Positions 27,301-35,876 of a stretch of DNA of 64,000 nucleotides are shown piece by piece. Within the stretch, counting starts at the first letter, position 1. Each line of letters starts with the position of its first letter. Source of the stretch: Haloplasmatales bacterium 4B (GTDB taxonomy: Bacteria > Bacillota_I > Bacilli_A > Haloplasmatales > Haloplasmataceae); NCBI GenBank assembly GCA_003586005.1, contig NSKI01000008.1:21812-85811 (forward strand). The letters are read 5' to 3'. The translations under genes and the position numbers were made by a program. Below the pieces are notes generated by a model that was not told the DNA's origin, did no database searches, and saw nothing but the letters and a program-made list of their open reading frames with translations.

Positions 27301-28285
27301 ACCATAATATAATTTCATTAACTAATAATAAGGAAATAATTAAGTAAATAATAAGACCTGTATTAATTAACCTAAGTATTTTGCTTATAGATAAGATTTG
27401 CTTATAGTAAGAAGTGAAAATCCCCACTCTATGGATAACAGTTCTACCATAATTTTGTATTTTTCTTACTACTAATTTAGAATTATATAGGTTACTAATT
27501 TCATATTTTTGCTCCATTTTTTTGTTTTTTGCTAAATTATATAAATGATGCTTTATATTTTTAATATCTGGTCTAAACTTCTTTAACATTCTATCTCTTT
27601 CTTTTATTAGAAATCCTTTAGCAGATAGACCAAATTTTAAAACCTTGTCAAAATATACTTTAACAATTATTAAGTACATTGAAATAATAATCGATAAATA
27701 AACAATTACTGAAGCAATATTATAATACCTTCGATAAATTAATAGTCGATTAATTTTTGTAAATACAGGTCCAAGATAAGGAATCATTTGCATAACAGAA
27801 TATTGCCTTAATAGAATCAAAAACAATAGCGCAATCAAAACATAAGTATTAATTCTTTTATTTTTAATTTTTTCAATCCGTTTAACAGGGTTAAAAGACG
27901 CTTGAAGAAGAATCCTTTTTAACTGCAAATCAATATTTTTATAATAATCATATTCCCATTTTTTAATAATTTCATCAACAAACTGTTTTCTTTGAAATAG
28001 CTTTGTATAAGGATTTCTAACAATATAACTTACAGTTTGAGTACCTTCAAAAAAATCATCATAAGTTATCTCTATATCTTCAATATATTTTTTTCCTAAT
28101 TTGCTTGAACCAACATATAAGAACGGATTAAGATTATAACTAATCTGATGATATGAATTTTCTATATCTACAAATTCTTTTTGTTTACTTTGTATTATCC
28201 GATATTCTTGACTTTTTATCTTTTCAAGTGCAAGTTCATGCATTTTTTTACGAAAGTGAAAAATGTCTAATATTTTAAATTTCAT
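27299..28285 (-). CDS. Unknown membrane protein paired with the CvpA-like gene
   Basis: About 328 residues (ATG at 28285; a TTG three codons upstream is also possible). The first 150 residues are soluble, basic and likely alpha/beta. Two central membrane helices follow (about 150-168 and 195-218), then a basic soluble part (KERDRMLKKFRPDIKN), and a C-terminal helix (about 305-325). I recognise no family. It begins about 10 bases after the stop of the CvpA-like gene with a weak ribosome site, so the two are probably translated together and may act together in the membrane. Confidence 0.75.
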   Translation of the reverse strand: MKFKILDIFHFRKKMHELALEKIKSQEYRIIQSKQKEFVDIENSYHQISYNLNPFLYVGSSKLGKKYIEDIEITYDDFFEGTQTVSYIVRNPYTKLFQRKQFVDEIIKKWEYDYYKNIDLQLKRILLQASFNPVKRIEKIKNKRINTYVLIALLFLILLRQYSVMQMIPYLGPVFTKINRLLIYRRYYNIASVIVYLSIIISMYLIIVKVYFDKVLKFGLSAKGFLIKERDRMLKKFRPDIKNIKHHLYNLAKNKKMEQKYEISNLYNSKLVVRKIQNYGRTVIHRVGIFTSYYKQILSISKILRLINTGLIIYLIISLLLVNEIILW

Positions 28286-28295
28286 TTTAACCAAC

Positions 28296-30047
28296 TCAAT
28301 TCGATAATAATTTGCGATTTATTGATTTTAATAACAGCGTATTTTCATAATTAAGTGCTTCTTGAATATCCTTAGAATTTGTTAGTTTTTCTATTAGATC
28401 GCCTTCAGCATAATTACTTTCAACAATATATTCTAGGTAAGATTTTTCGTCATTTCTTTCAATTAACAAAGCCTTTAATACTTTGTTAATATCATTACTA
28501 GTTCGCTTATATAATTCTTCATTATAAGTAAAGCGGTTAATATGGGTAATAATTTCATCATAAGTTATAATTTTATCAAAAGTATTTATATCCAGCATAA
28601 ATAAGGCAAAATATATTTGACCAACTTGATAATAAATATCTACATCATCATCATTAAAGTAATCAATGAAACTTAAACTATCTAAAAACAGTAGGTACAT
28701 GATAGGGTCATTATTCACATTTTCATCAACTACTTTGTTCAAGCCTTCTTCCTTCATAATTGAAAAAACTAATTTGTATTTAAATGAGACCCGATCTAAT
28801 AAGGGCTCATATAGTTCAATTTGTGGTTTTAAATTAAGTAAATAATCTTCTTGAAAGTGAGAAAATCTTTCTACTTGCTTAATTATTAATGCTTTTTCAC
28901 TTTCCTTAGCATCAATTTTCTTTATTTCATTAATTAAATTTTCCTTATGAGAGCTAAAATCATTTAAGATCAATTCTAAATTATCATCATTTAATAAATC
29001 AAAATTTGATTTTAATTCAATTTGGTAAGAATCCATTAACCAATTTTTCATCACTAAATAAACTTGAGTATTTAACTGCATTTTTTTTAGAACTTCAAGA
29101 GTTAATTGGTCATCAGTATTTGCAGCAATTTTTGGATAATTTTCAATAAAACTATTAATCACTTGATCGATTGAATCCATATCTTTAATTTTATTTTCGT
29201 AAGCCCAGATAAATATTTGCTCATATTCAGATGCAGTTTTTAATAAATCCTCATTTATTTTTTTTATCTCTAAGTCTTCAAAATCCATTTCTTCAAAATA
29301 TTTTAAATGTTTAACGTAATAATACAAAAATTCATCCTTTTCATAGTTACCAGATATTTTGTCTTTTTGTTGCAAATACAAATATATTTCATAACTTTCG
29401 TTTTCATTTTCTTCCATGAATACATCAACATCACTTAGTAAATCAGTATATTTCTCTAAACTTTTAATATCCATTATTTTTAGTGATCTACTTACTTCAT
29501 TAAATTTATCTATTGTTGGCTTGGTTTCTTCAAGCAAAATTCCAAAACGAGAAAACTTTGGTGGATGATTTAAAATAAAGCTAGTTAAAATATCGTTATT
29601 ATTTGTAAAATTCAAAGCATAAAAAGGGATAATAAAAACCGAAATAATTATATACATCCTTATTACAGAAAAGACGCCACCAAATATTGAATTAAACCTA
29701 CCAAACATATATTCGATCCTCTCATCTAAAACATACTTTCCTAATCGCCATAAAAAGATGGCAAGAAAAAAATATACAACAATATAAACTCCTATTGAAG
29801 TTGATAAAGAGGCGATAGAATTACGATAAGGTATATTTGGTAAAATGGTATAGACAAAATTAACAATTGTGTTACTAGAAAATAATAAATTTGTGATATT
29901 ATCTCCATAAAAATATAATACAAAAAAAGGGATTACTACTTTCAAAACACGAAGTAACTCGATTCCACCGCCACGAATATAACCAGTAATAAAAATCGTT
30001 GTAAAAATAGCTACTAATATCAGATCAAAATTGACAGAAATTTGCAT
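28296..30047 (-). CDS. CvpA-like membrane protein with large helical C-terminal domain
   Basis: A 583-residue protein. Residues 1-160 have four membrane helices and the spacing of the CvpA (colicin V production) family, including RGGGIELLRVLKVVIPFF and GRFNSIFGGVFSVIRM. The remaining 420 residues are acidic, mostly helical and resemble no domain I know (sections such as EENENESYEIYLYLQQKDK). Standard CvpA proteins stop after the membrane part, so this is an unusual extension. The ATG has AGAGGGAT. The next gene on the strand is the unknown membrane protein. Confidence 0.75.
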   Translation of the reverse strand: MQISVNFDLILVAIFTTIFITGYIRGGGIELLRVLKVVIPFFVLYFYGDNITNLLFSSNTIVNFVYTILPNIPYRNSIASLSTSIGVYIVVYFFLAIFLWRLGKYVLDERIEYMFGRFNSIFGGVFSVIRMYIIISVFIIPFYALNFTNNNDILTSFILNHPPKFSRFGILLEETKPTIDKFNEVSRSLKIMDIKSLEKYTDLLSDVDVFMEENENESYEIYLYLQQKDKISGNYEKDEFLYYYVKHLKYFEEMDFEDLEIKKINEDLLKTASEYEQIFIWAYENKIKDMDSIDQVINSFIENYPKIAANTDDQLTLEVLKKMQLNTQVYLVMKNWLMDSYQIELKSNFDLLNDDNLELILNDFSSHKENLINEIKKIDAKESEKALIIKQVERFSHFQEDYLLNLKPQIELYEPLLDRVSFKYKLVFSIMKEEGLNKVVDENVNNDPIMYLLFLDSLSFIDYFNDDDVDIYYQVGQIYFALFMLDINTFDKIITYDEIITHINRFTYNEELYKRTSNDINKVLKALLIERNDEKSYLEYIVESNYAEGDLIEKLTNSKDIQEALNYENTLLLKSINRKLLSN

Positions 30048-30165
30048 TATATCCCTCTTTTCTCATATCAAAATTATATCATAGGCTGTTATTATAATCA
30101 ATTTGGAAAAACAAATTGTCCATATATACAATTAACGTTATAATAAAAAGAAGGAGGAGATAAAT

Positions 30166-31074
30166 ATGTTTTTCGATATGCATTCTGATATTTTATATGA
30201 CATAGTGATAAAAAAATTAGATAATAAAAAACACATCGTAAAAGATTTTCATTTGCCACAATTACTAAAGGGAAAAATAATAGGGGGTATTTGGAATTAT
30301 TATAGTGATATAACCCCATTATGCAATTTTGATCAAGCTATAGGTTTAATTTTAGAAGAATTAGAAGATGCGAAAGACTACGTTCATTTAGTACAAAAAA
30401 ATGATATTATTAGTAATAAGTTAAATATTATCTTAGGTTTAGAAAGTTTAAAACAAGTAAATGGTTTAAATCATTTACGTAATCTATATGATTTGGGTTT
30501 CCGGCATGCCATGTTAACCTGGAATGAGCAAAATAAATTTGCGACGGGGGTCTTAGGTAGTGAAAACCGCGGTTTATCTGAATCAGGCATAGAAATTATA
30601 GAATTTATGAATAAAAATAACATGATTATTGATGTAAGCCATGCAAATAAGAAGACTTTTTTCGATATCCTAAAAGTATCAAATAAACCCGTTATCGCAT
30701 CTCATTCAAATGTCTACCAATTATGTAATCATGTTCGTAATTTATCTGAAGAACAAATCATAGAAATAACAAAAAAAAATGGTTTAATAGGATTAACCGC
30801 AGTAAAGGGTTTTGTTAATCCTAATGAACCAACAATTAGTAATTTCCTAAACCATCTTGATTATTTAAAGGATTTGAATTTGTTAAATCAAACCGCATTT
30901 GGTTTTGATTTCATGGACTATCTTAGTCCAAAAAACGGGAATTTATCTGATTTAGCATCAGCTGAATTTACATATCGATTAGAAGAAGCAATGCTTAATA
31001 GAAATTATTCAGTTGAAGAAATAAATAATATCTCTCATAATAATGCTTTAAGAATAATAAAAACATTATTATAA
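30166..31074 (+). CDS. Membrane dipeptidase (peptidase M19 family)
   Basis: A 302-residue TIM-barrel metallopeptidase of the renal dipeptidase family, which cleaves L-Xaa-L/D-Xaa dipeptides. Zinc ligands are visible: FDMHSDILYD (His6, Asp8), LGLESLKQ (Glu), VSHANK and ASHSNV (His). The motif RHAMLTWNEQNKFATG is characteristic. It has no signal peptide, as in other bacterial members. The ATG has GGAGGAG. It is the only gene of its unit. Confidence 0.92.
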   Translation: MFFDMHSDILYDIVIKKLDNKKHIVKDFHLPQLLKGKIIGGIWNYYSDITPLCNFDQAIGLILEELEDAKDYVHLVQKNDIISNKLNIILGLESLKQVNGLNHLRNLYDLGFRHAMLTWNEQNKFATGVLGSENRGLSESGIEIIEFMNKNNMIIDVSHANKKTFFDILKVSNKPVIASHSNVYQLCNHVRNLSEEQIIEITKKNGLIGLTAVKGFVNPNEPTISNFLNHLDYLKDLNLLNQTAFGFDFMDYLSPKNGNLSDLASAEFTYRLEEAMLNRNYSVEEINNISHNNALRIIKTLL

Positions 31075-31212
31075 TTTTTTAAAATCAGTAATCGAGTCGG
31101 TAATCGGTTCAATACGCTATCAAAAAAGAATTATTTAATATAATTTACCCATCGGATGTTAATTTATTTCGGTATTTCACATAAAAAAAGTATTTTTAAA
31201 TAACAAAAGGAG

Positions 31213-31241
31213 TTGACAAAAAGAAGCTCTTTCGTTAAAAT
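31213..31241 (+). promoter_or_regulatory. Promoter of the MFS exporter gene
   Basis: TTGACA (31213-31218) and TAAAAT (31236-31241) are exactly 17 bases apart, with the start expected near 31248. Confidence 0.8.
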
Positions 31242-31265
31242 AAATTATACGTTAAAATAATTTTA
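31233..31265 (+). repeat. Tandem direct repeat over the MFS promoter, likely operator
   Basis: CGTTAAAATAA occurs at 31233 and again at 31250 with a 17-base period. The first copy overlaps the -10 box and the second the transcript start. Two same-face copies suggest a repressor site, probably for the ArsR-type regulator encoded downstream. Confidence 0.55.
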
Positions 31266-31295
31266 TTGTTTAATTTATTTTATGGAGGAGTAACT

Positions 31296-32552
31296 ATGGA
31301 TGAAGTTTTAGAAAACAAAGAAATAACCTTGATTAGCATGTTTAAAATTAAAGCTTATGTAAAATTGTTATTTGCTAGTGTAATTTCAAGATTTGGTGAT
31401 TCAATAGATATGATCGCTTATAGTTGGATGGTATACCAACTAACTGGTTCGGAATTATTACTTGGAACAATTTTTATGGTTAATGCGATTCCAAATATTA
31501 TCTTCAGTCCTTTTATTGGAGTATTAGTTGATCATTTTTCCAAACGTAAATTAATCGTTGTTGGTGATATCTTAAGAGGGTTAATCGTCAGTTTAACAGC
31601 TGTATTATTTTTCTATAACCTTTTAGAAGTTTACCATTTATTTATTTTTACATTCTGTATTTCTACTGTGGAAACATTTGTTAACCCGTCTAAAACCTCA
31701 GTATTTTCTTTAATTTTAAAAGATGACGAATATCTTAAAGGAAGTTCAATTTCTCAATCCGCTAACTCAATAGCTGGACTAATAGGAGCTGGTGTTGCTG
31801 GAATCTTAATCGCCACAATTGGAGTGAGTGGAGCTATACTAATAGATGGTGCTACTTTTTTCACATCAAGTATAATTTTTCTTTTCATAAAATTTGAAGA
31901 TATAAAAGGAGAGAAAAAACTTAATTTACAAAACTATTTAGGAGATTTAAAAGCAGGTTTTATATTTGTGAAAGGGAAAAAAATAATTGTCATTTCAATA
32001 CTGCTTTTAGCATCACTTAATCTGTTCTTATCACCAATAAGTGTATTAATGCCTGTGTATGTTGAAAAAGTGTTAGAAAAAGGAGCAATTGGATTAAGTA
32101 TAATCAGTGTTGGCCTATCTATTGGTACAATATTAGGAGGGTTTGTTGTATCTTTACTCGATAAAAAATTGAAAAAAAGCTTTATGATTGTATCAGGAAA
32201 TGTCTGGTTTGCATTAATGATTATTTTATTAAGTCTACCTGCCTTTCATATAATTACATTTATTGAACCAATATATATATCAACACTAGCATTCTTCTTT
32301 ATCGGGTTTAGTATGATTTTTATGACTGCACCTTTACAAACCTATTTACTTCAAAACACTCCTAAAGAGATTATCGGTAGAGTATTTGCATTATTATCAA
32401 TGTTTACATTAAGTACGCTTCCAATAGGTGGTGCTATAACTGGTGTCATTGCTTCACTAGTATCATTAGGAATCCTTTACTTTACATTAGGATGTATCAT
32501 CTTAATTATTTCATTCTTGCCACTTCTAAACAAGGAGTTTCGAAAAGAATAA
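31296..32552 (+). CDS. MFS transporter (multidrug or macrolide exporter type)
   Basis: A 418-residue, 12-helix secondary transporter. I start it at ATG 31296 after GGAGGAG rather than an upstream in-frame ATG without a ribosome site. The family loop motifs are present: SRFGDSIDMIAYSWMVYQLT near the first helix, GVLVDHFSKRKLIVVGDILR between helices 2 and 3, and the mid-protein break. It resembles the MefA/tetracycline-like DHA3 branch. It is controlled by a strong promoter overlapped by direct repeats and co-located with an ArsR-type regulator, the usual layout for an inducible efflux system. The substrate is unknown. Confidence 0.9.
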   Translation: MDEVLENKEITLISMFKIKAYVKLLFASVISRFGDSIDMIAYSWMVYQLTGSELLLGTIFMVNAIPNIIFSPFIGVLVDHFSKRKLIVVGDILRGLIVSLTAVLFFYNLLEVYHLFIFTFCISTVETFVNPSKTSVFSLILKDDEYLKGSSISQSANSIAGLIGAGVAGILIATIGVSGAILIDGATFFTSSIIFLFIKFEDIKGEKKLNLQNYLGDLKAGFIFVKGKKIIVISILLLASLNLFLSPISVLMPVYVEKVLEKGAIGLSIISVGLSIGTILGGFVVSLLDKKLKKSFMIVSGNVWFALMIILLSLPAFHIITFIEPIYISTLAFFFIGFSMIFMTAPLQTYLLQNTPKEIIGRVFALLSMFTLSTLPIGGAITGVIASLVSLGILYFTLGCIILIISFLPLLNKEFRKE

Positions 32553-32583
32553 AAATGTTGTATAATGTATGTGAGGTGTTAAT

Positions 32584-33165
32584 ATGAAAGATCACAAAGT
32601 TCTATCTACATTAGAAGAAATTAAAGCTATTTCAGACCCATATCGTTTAAAAATTATTACAACATTTAGACGATTTAAAAGAGCTGCAACAGTTAAAGAA
32701 ATAGCGGATAAATTAAATGAAACACCCGCTAAAGTGCATTATCATGTAAAAAAATTAGAAAAAGTTAATATTTTAAAACTAGTAGATACTAAAGAAATAA
32801 ATGGAATAATAGCTAAATACTATAGGCCTACATTTGATAAATTTATTATTAAGCATACTGAAAATGATAAAGAATTATCTAAAATTATGTTGGGAGAAAC
32901 ACAACGAGCAATTTTTAATATCTACGAAGATAGTAAAGAGATTATTTTTAACGAGATCGCAAACGCTGATTTACCTAAAATAACTAATGATGATGACGAT
33001 GATGTTGTTGAATCTATCTCATCTTCAACAGTTTACTTAACTAAAAAGGATCTTGATGAATTTGCGAAACTAATTCACAAATTTTGTGATAAAGATAAAG
33101 AGGATAAAGATACACAGAAATATCATTTTTTTAATGTTTTATTTCCAATAGATGATGACAAATAA
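32584..33165 (+). CDS. ArsR/HTH-20 family transcriptional regulator
   Basis: A 193-residue protein with an N-terminal winged helix (AISDPYRLKIITTFRRF, TVKEIADKLNETPAKVHYHVKKLEKVNILK). The C-terminal part is acidic, including a run of Asp near residue 137-141 and a ligand-type helix. It starts 31 bases after the MFS gene and probably senses the exporter's substrate. No cysteine pair typical of metal sensors is visible in the DNA-binding helix, so metal sensing is unlikely. Confidence 0.88.
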   Translation: MKDHKVLSTLEEIKAISDPYRLKIITTFRRFKRAATVKEIADKLNETPAKVHYHVKKLEKVNILKLVDTKEINGIIAKYYRPTFDKFIIKHTENDKELSKIMLGETQRAIFNIYEDSKEIIFNEIANADLPKITNDDDDDVVESISSSTVYLTKKDLDEFAKLIHKFCDKDKEDKDTQKYHFFNVLFPIDDDK

Positions 33166-33188
33166 AAGGTGAAGAGATTCACTTTTTT
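33164..33188 (+). terminator. Terminator after the ArsR-type gene
   Basis: GTGAA pairs with TTCAC around GAGA (with flanking A/T pairs and one bulged G) and is followed by TTTTTT. Confidence 0.6.
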
Positions 33189-33342
33189 ACCTCCTACATC
33201 TTTTTATAAACTAACTTCCCTTTTATCATTAATATCACCTCTTATTAAGAGTGTCATATTCATGAAAAAATAACTATAATTATTCTTTCTCTTCTATACG
33301 AATAAATATAATGATATAATATTAATGACTTACTAGTAGAAA

Positions 33343-33480
33343 GGGGATGGTCAAATGATTAAATTGCTAGGGTGGTTAGTTAAATAACTAATTTAAGTGG
33401 TTATTTAGCATAACCGCAATCAAGTTCCTTAATAAGCTCTAGTATTATCAATAAATTGATAATACTAGAGTCTATTTACA
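33343..33480 (+). promoter_or_regulatory. Structured leader upstream of the Mor-like regulator
   Basis: A -10-like TATAAT (33315-33320) is followed by three hairpins: TTAGTTA/TAACTAA, GGTTAT/ATAACC (about 33400-33416) and a perfect 15-bp stem with a TAAA loop (33437-33470). The last has no T-run, so it is not an ordinary terminator. I see no known riboswitch signature. The 33166-33342 stretch before it is otherwise empty apart from the terminator. Confidence 0.4.
33355..33387 (+). CDS. Possible 10-residue leader peptide
   Basis: AAAGGGGATGG precedes an ATG that encodes MIKLLGWLVK and a stop. It lies inside the structured leader, with its stop in the first hairpin. It could be a leader peptide or chance. 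Confidence 0.25.
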   Translation: MIKLLGWLVK

Positions 33481-33503
33481 TTTATTAGATAGGAGGTGGT
33501 TTG

Positions 33504-33596
33504 ATGAAAACGATTATTTTAAATAATAATCATTCTAATATCAAGGAGGTTTTCATCATTGTCATACAAAAATGGGGGAGATATTTTACCACCTAA
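33504..33596 (+). CDS. 30-residue small ORF overlapping the Mor-like gene
   Basis: A strong AGGAGGTGG site precedes ATG 33504, which encodes MKTIILNNNHSNIKEVFIIV and ten more residues ending WGRYFTT. It overlaps the next gene's start by 38 bases in another frame, so it may couple translation. I recognise no function. Confidence 0.4.
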   Translation: MKTIILNNNHSNIKEVFIIVIQKWGRYFTT

Positions 33597-33843
33597 ATTA
33601 TTACATGAATTGCAAAAACATATTCAAGGTGAGTTAATTTACATCCCTAAAGAAAAAAATTCTAGGGCTGCTTGGGGTGAATATAGTGGCTCTAAAAGAT
33701 TAATTACTAATCGTAATTTAAACATCTTTAATTCTTATAAACAAGGGAAAAGCATTAAAGATTTGGCATTAAAATACTGTTTAAGTGAAGATAGTATAAA
33801 GAAAATTGTTTTGAAGAATAAAAAAATAATAAATGGAAACTAA
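33559..33843 (+). CDS. Mor-like/CD3324-family DNA-binding protein
   Basis: A 94-residue protein starting at TTG 33559 behind AAGGAGG. It begins MSYKNGGDILPPKLLHELQK, typical of the small CD3324/Mor-like family, and ends with a helix-turn-helix (GKSIKDLALKYCLSEDSIKKI). Such proteins are presumed transcription regulators; the target is unknown. It has its own terminator. The non-ATG start and overlapping small ORF suggest translational control. Confidence 0.8.
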   Translation: MSYKNGGDILPPKLLHELQKHIQGELIYIPKEKNSRAAWGEYSGSKRLITNRNLNIFNSYKQGKSIKDLALKYCLSEDSIKKIVLKNKKIINGN

Positions 33844-33858
33844 ACTTACAAATAGAAG

Positions 33859-33890
33859 GTGAACTGATTAAGCCATCAGTTCACTTTTTT
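33859..33890 (+). terminator. Terminator after the Mor-like gene
   Basis: GTGAACTGAT pairs with ATCAGTTCAC and is followed by TTTTTT. Confidence 0.88.
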
Positions 33891-34033
33891 ATTATTTTTA
33901 AATAATGTGAGTTTATAGTAAATTACATTTATATCAATCTGTTATTCATACAAATATGGAGAAATATGATATACTTAAATAGTATTTATAAACTATTTAG
34001 TTAAAATAATATTAAAATAAAAGAGATGAGAGT

Positions 34034-34492
34034 ATGGTAAAAACAGTTAGTGAAATTCAAAAAGAAAGAATTAAGGAATTGGAAGAAAAAGCGAAGGTAT
34101 TATTAGAAAAATGCAATGTTTTAACGCTTGCATCTGTTAATGAGAATGGGTATCCTCGAATATGTGCAATATCAAAAATTAGGTCTAACGGCTTTTTAGA
34201 AATCTATTTTATGACATCGAAAAGGTCTCATTTGAACGGAAAAGCAACACACTTTGAAAATAATACAAAGGCTAGTGTTTGCTATTATCTTGACGGAGAC
34301 AGCGTAACACTTATAGGAAATATTGAAATTATTGAGAATATGGATGAAAAAAGAAAGTTTGAAAATGATTGTGACAAAAATTTTTTCAAAAAAGGAATTC
34401 AAGATCCTAAGTGTTATGTGTTAAAATTTAGTACTAATGAAGCAACTTTTTGGATTGAGGGCAAATTTAGAACCTGTAAATATAAAGCTTAA
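34034..34492 (+). CDS. Pyridoxamine 5'-phosphate oxidase-family flavin protein
   Basis: A 152-residue split-barrel protein of the general stress protein 26 type. Motifs are VLTLASVNENGYPRICAISK, FMTSKRSHLNGKATHFENN and ASVCYYLDGDSVTLIGN. Members bind FMN or a related cofactor; true pyridoxamine oxidase activity is unlikely for this short group. The ATG lies after GAGATGAG. It is monocistronic and abuts the IS remnant on the opposite strand. Confidence 0.85.
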   Translation: MVKTVSEIQKERIKELEEKAKVLLEKCNVLTLASVNENGYPRICAISKIRSNGFLEIYFMTSKRSHLNGKATHFENNTKASVCYYLDGDSVTLIGNIEIIENMDEKRKFENDCDKNFFKKGIQDPKCYVLKFSTNEATFWIEGKFRTCKYKA

Positions 34493-34494
34493 GT

Positions 34495-34704
34495 TTAAAG
34501 TACTGAATTTGTCAAGTAGACAGTGTTAAAAAATAAATATTTAAGTTTTGCTAAGGCTTGATTACGATATTCAATCGGAGTTAAGCCTTTAATTTCACTT
34601 GAAATCTTTGACTTCTGTAACAAACAATATAATTGACTATTGCTTTTGTAATACATTTTAGACTTTAACGTACCCCAAAATAATATAAAACCAAAGATAT
34701 TCAT
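34495..34704 (-). mobile_element. Remnant of an IS3-family transposase (OrfB C-terminus)
   Basis: The minus strand encodes WGTLKSKMYY, the segment around the third catalytic residue of IS3/IS150 OrfB, followed by a shortened middle and IKGLTPIEYRNQALAK, the hallmark C-terminal motif. Only about 69 codons remain, with internal deletion, and no OrfA or intact terminal repeats are visible. The element is dead. Confidence 0.8.
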
Positions 34705-34764
34705 AATATTTTATTACTCATTATTTCTCTTAAAATTTATATTAATCCTTATTATACATAAAAA

Positions 34765-34818
34765 TACCCGGTAAGATAAACTCTTTTTTTAAATTGTCTA
34801 TCCTACAAGGGTATATTA
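34765..34818 (-). terminator. Possible terminator after the cyclase gene
   Basis: ATACCC pairs with GGGTAT with partly paired inner bases around a long loop, followed by TTTTT on the minus strand. Confidence 0.4.
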
Positions 34819-34865
34819 TAGTTTGGGACCCTAAACTGATTTCTTTATTATAATAATTTTTTCCA

Positions 34866-35480
34866 TTAACACTTAGCAACCACTCTTAAAAGTGATGCAT
34901 CAGCTTTAATCTTTAATGGAAAACAAAAGACTTCACATGTTTTATTTAATAATAAATTTAAATTGCATAAATTTTCAATTATAAAAATATTATTACTAAG
35001 TAACATTTTATGAATTGAAAATGGATAATAATCAGGGGATGGTGTGTCAAAACCAACCAATTTTACATTTTTACTAATTAAAAACTCAGCTAAATTAGTT
35101 GTGATGACAGGATATTTTAGAAAGTATTCTTTTGCTTTAAAATATTTATCAAAACCAGTATAAAATAAAACTATATCATTATTTTTAATCATTTTTTCAT
35201 ATTCTTCTTTATAATCAATAATGTCTTCACCTAAGACATTTAAAACTATAGCTTTACCGCAAAATTTATCTATTGAATATTGATCTATTGTCATTGTAGA
35301 TTTTGTCATATGCATAGGAGAATCAAGATGTGTACCTACATGCATACTTGTCTTTAACATAAAATTATTATATTTGTTTTCATCAAAAAATTTATCTTGT
35401 TTTAAAATAAAATTATCATCACCAGGAAAAATTGGCATTTCATTTTCCATGACATGTGTTAAATCAATTAAGTTACTCAT
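34866..35480 (-). CDS. Cyclase-family protein (kynurenine formamidase-like)
   Basis: A 204-residue metal-dependent hydrolase of the cyclase/KynB fold. The metal motif SMHVGTHLDSPMH (HxGTHxDxPxH) and the early DLTHVMENEMPIFPGD are intact. Substrates in this family range from formylkynurenine to other amides or lactones; no tryptophan-degradation genes are nearby, so the substrate is open. It starts 8 bases after the DUF1648 gene. Confidence 0.88.
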   Translation of the reverse strand: MSNLIDLTHVMENEMPIFPGDDNFILKQDKFFDENKYNNFMLKTSMHVGTHLDSPMHMTKSTMTIDQYSIDKFCGKAIVLNVLGEDIIDYKEEYEKMIKNNDIVLFYTGFDKYFKAKEYFLKYPVITTNLAEFLISKNVKLVGFDTPSPDYYPFSIHKMLLSNNIFIIENLCNLNLLLNKTCEVFCFPLKIKADASLLRVVAKC

Positions 35481-35488
35481 ATCATTAC

Positions 35489-35794
35489 CTAATATGATGT
35501 AATATAAAATATTGATAAAACTATTTGTATTGCCAAAACTAAATAAAAACCAAAGTAAACTTTTTTTACATTAGGATTACTAACACTTATTTTATCAATA
35601 AAATACATCAAAATTAATATCCCCGGGAATAGCACTGATACTGTTAATTTTCCAGCATAGCGGTCCACTTTCCCTCCACTCCAATGAACTGGAACCTGAT
35701 TAGGAATTGAGAAATAGGTTATTATCCCTAAAATGATAGATGCAGCTAAGATAATAATAATAACTTTATTCTCTTTAACAAATTTTTTTTTCAA
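35489..35794 (-). CDS. DUF1648 membrane protein (SdpI-like)
   Basis: About 101 residues if started at TTG 35794, which has GAGGGTG six bases upstream; an ATG at 35809 overlaps that site. Three hydrophobic segments and the DUF1648 pattern IPNQVPVHWSGGKVDRYAGK are clear. SdpI-type proteins carry this domain plus more; here only the single domain is present. It is the first gene of a pair with the cyclase. Confidence 0.75.
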   Translation of the reverse strand: MKKKFVKENKVIIIILAASIILGIITYFSIPNQVPVHWSGGKVDRYAGKLTVSVLFPGILILMYFIDKISVSNPNVKKVYFGFYLVLAIQIVLSIFYITSY

Positions 35795-35876
35795 CTTTAT
35801 CACCCTCATACTATTTATATTTAAAATTCTATAATAATTGTATCTAATAATAATGAAATTATCCAGTTAAATTTAA

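Noticed and set aside
30098..30319. Minus-strand frame at the start of the M19 peptidase
   Set aside because: Overlaps a convincing coding region in antisense and has no ribosome site.
33180..33250. Minus-strand 11-codon ORF with AGAGGTGAT site (MIKGKLVYKKM)
   Set aside because: Too short to support, runs into the arsR 3' end, and has no conserved context.
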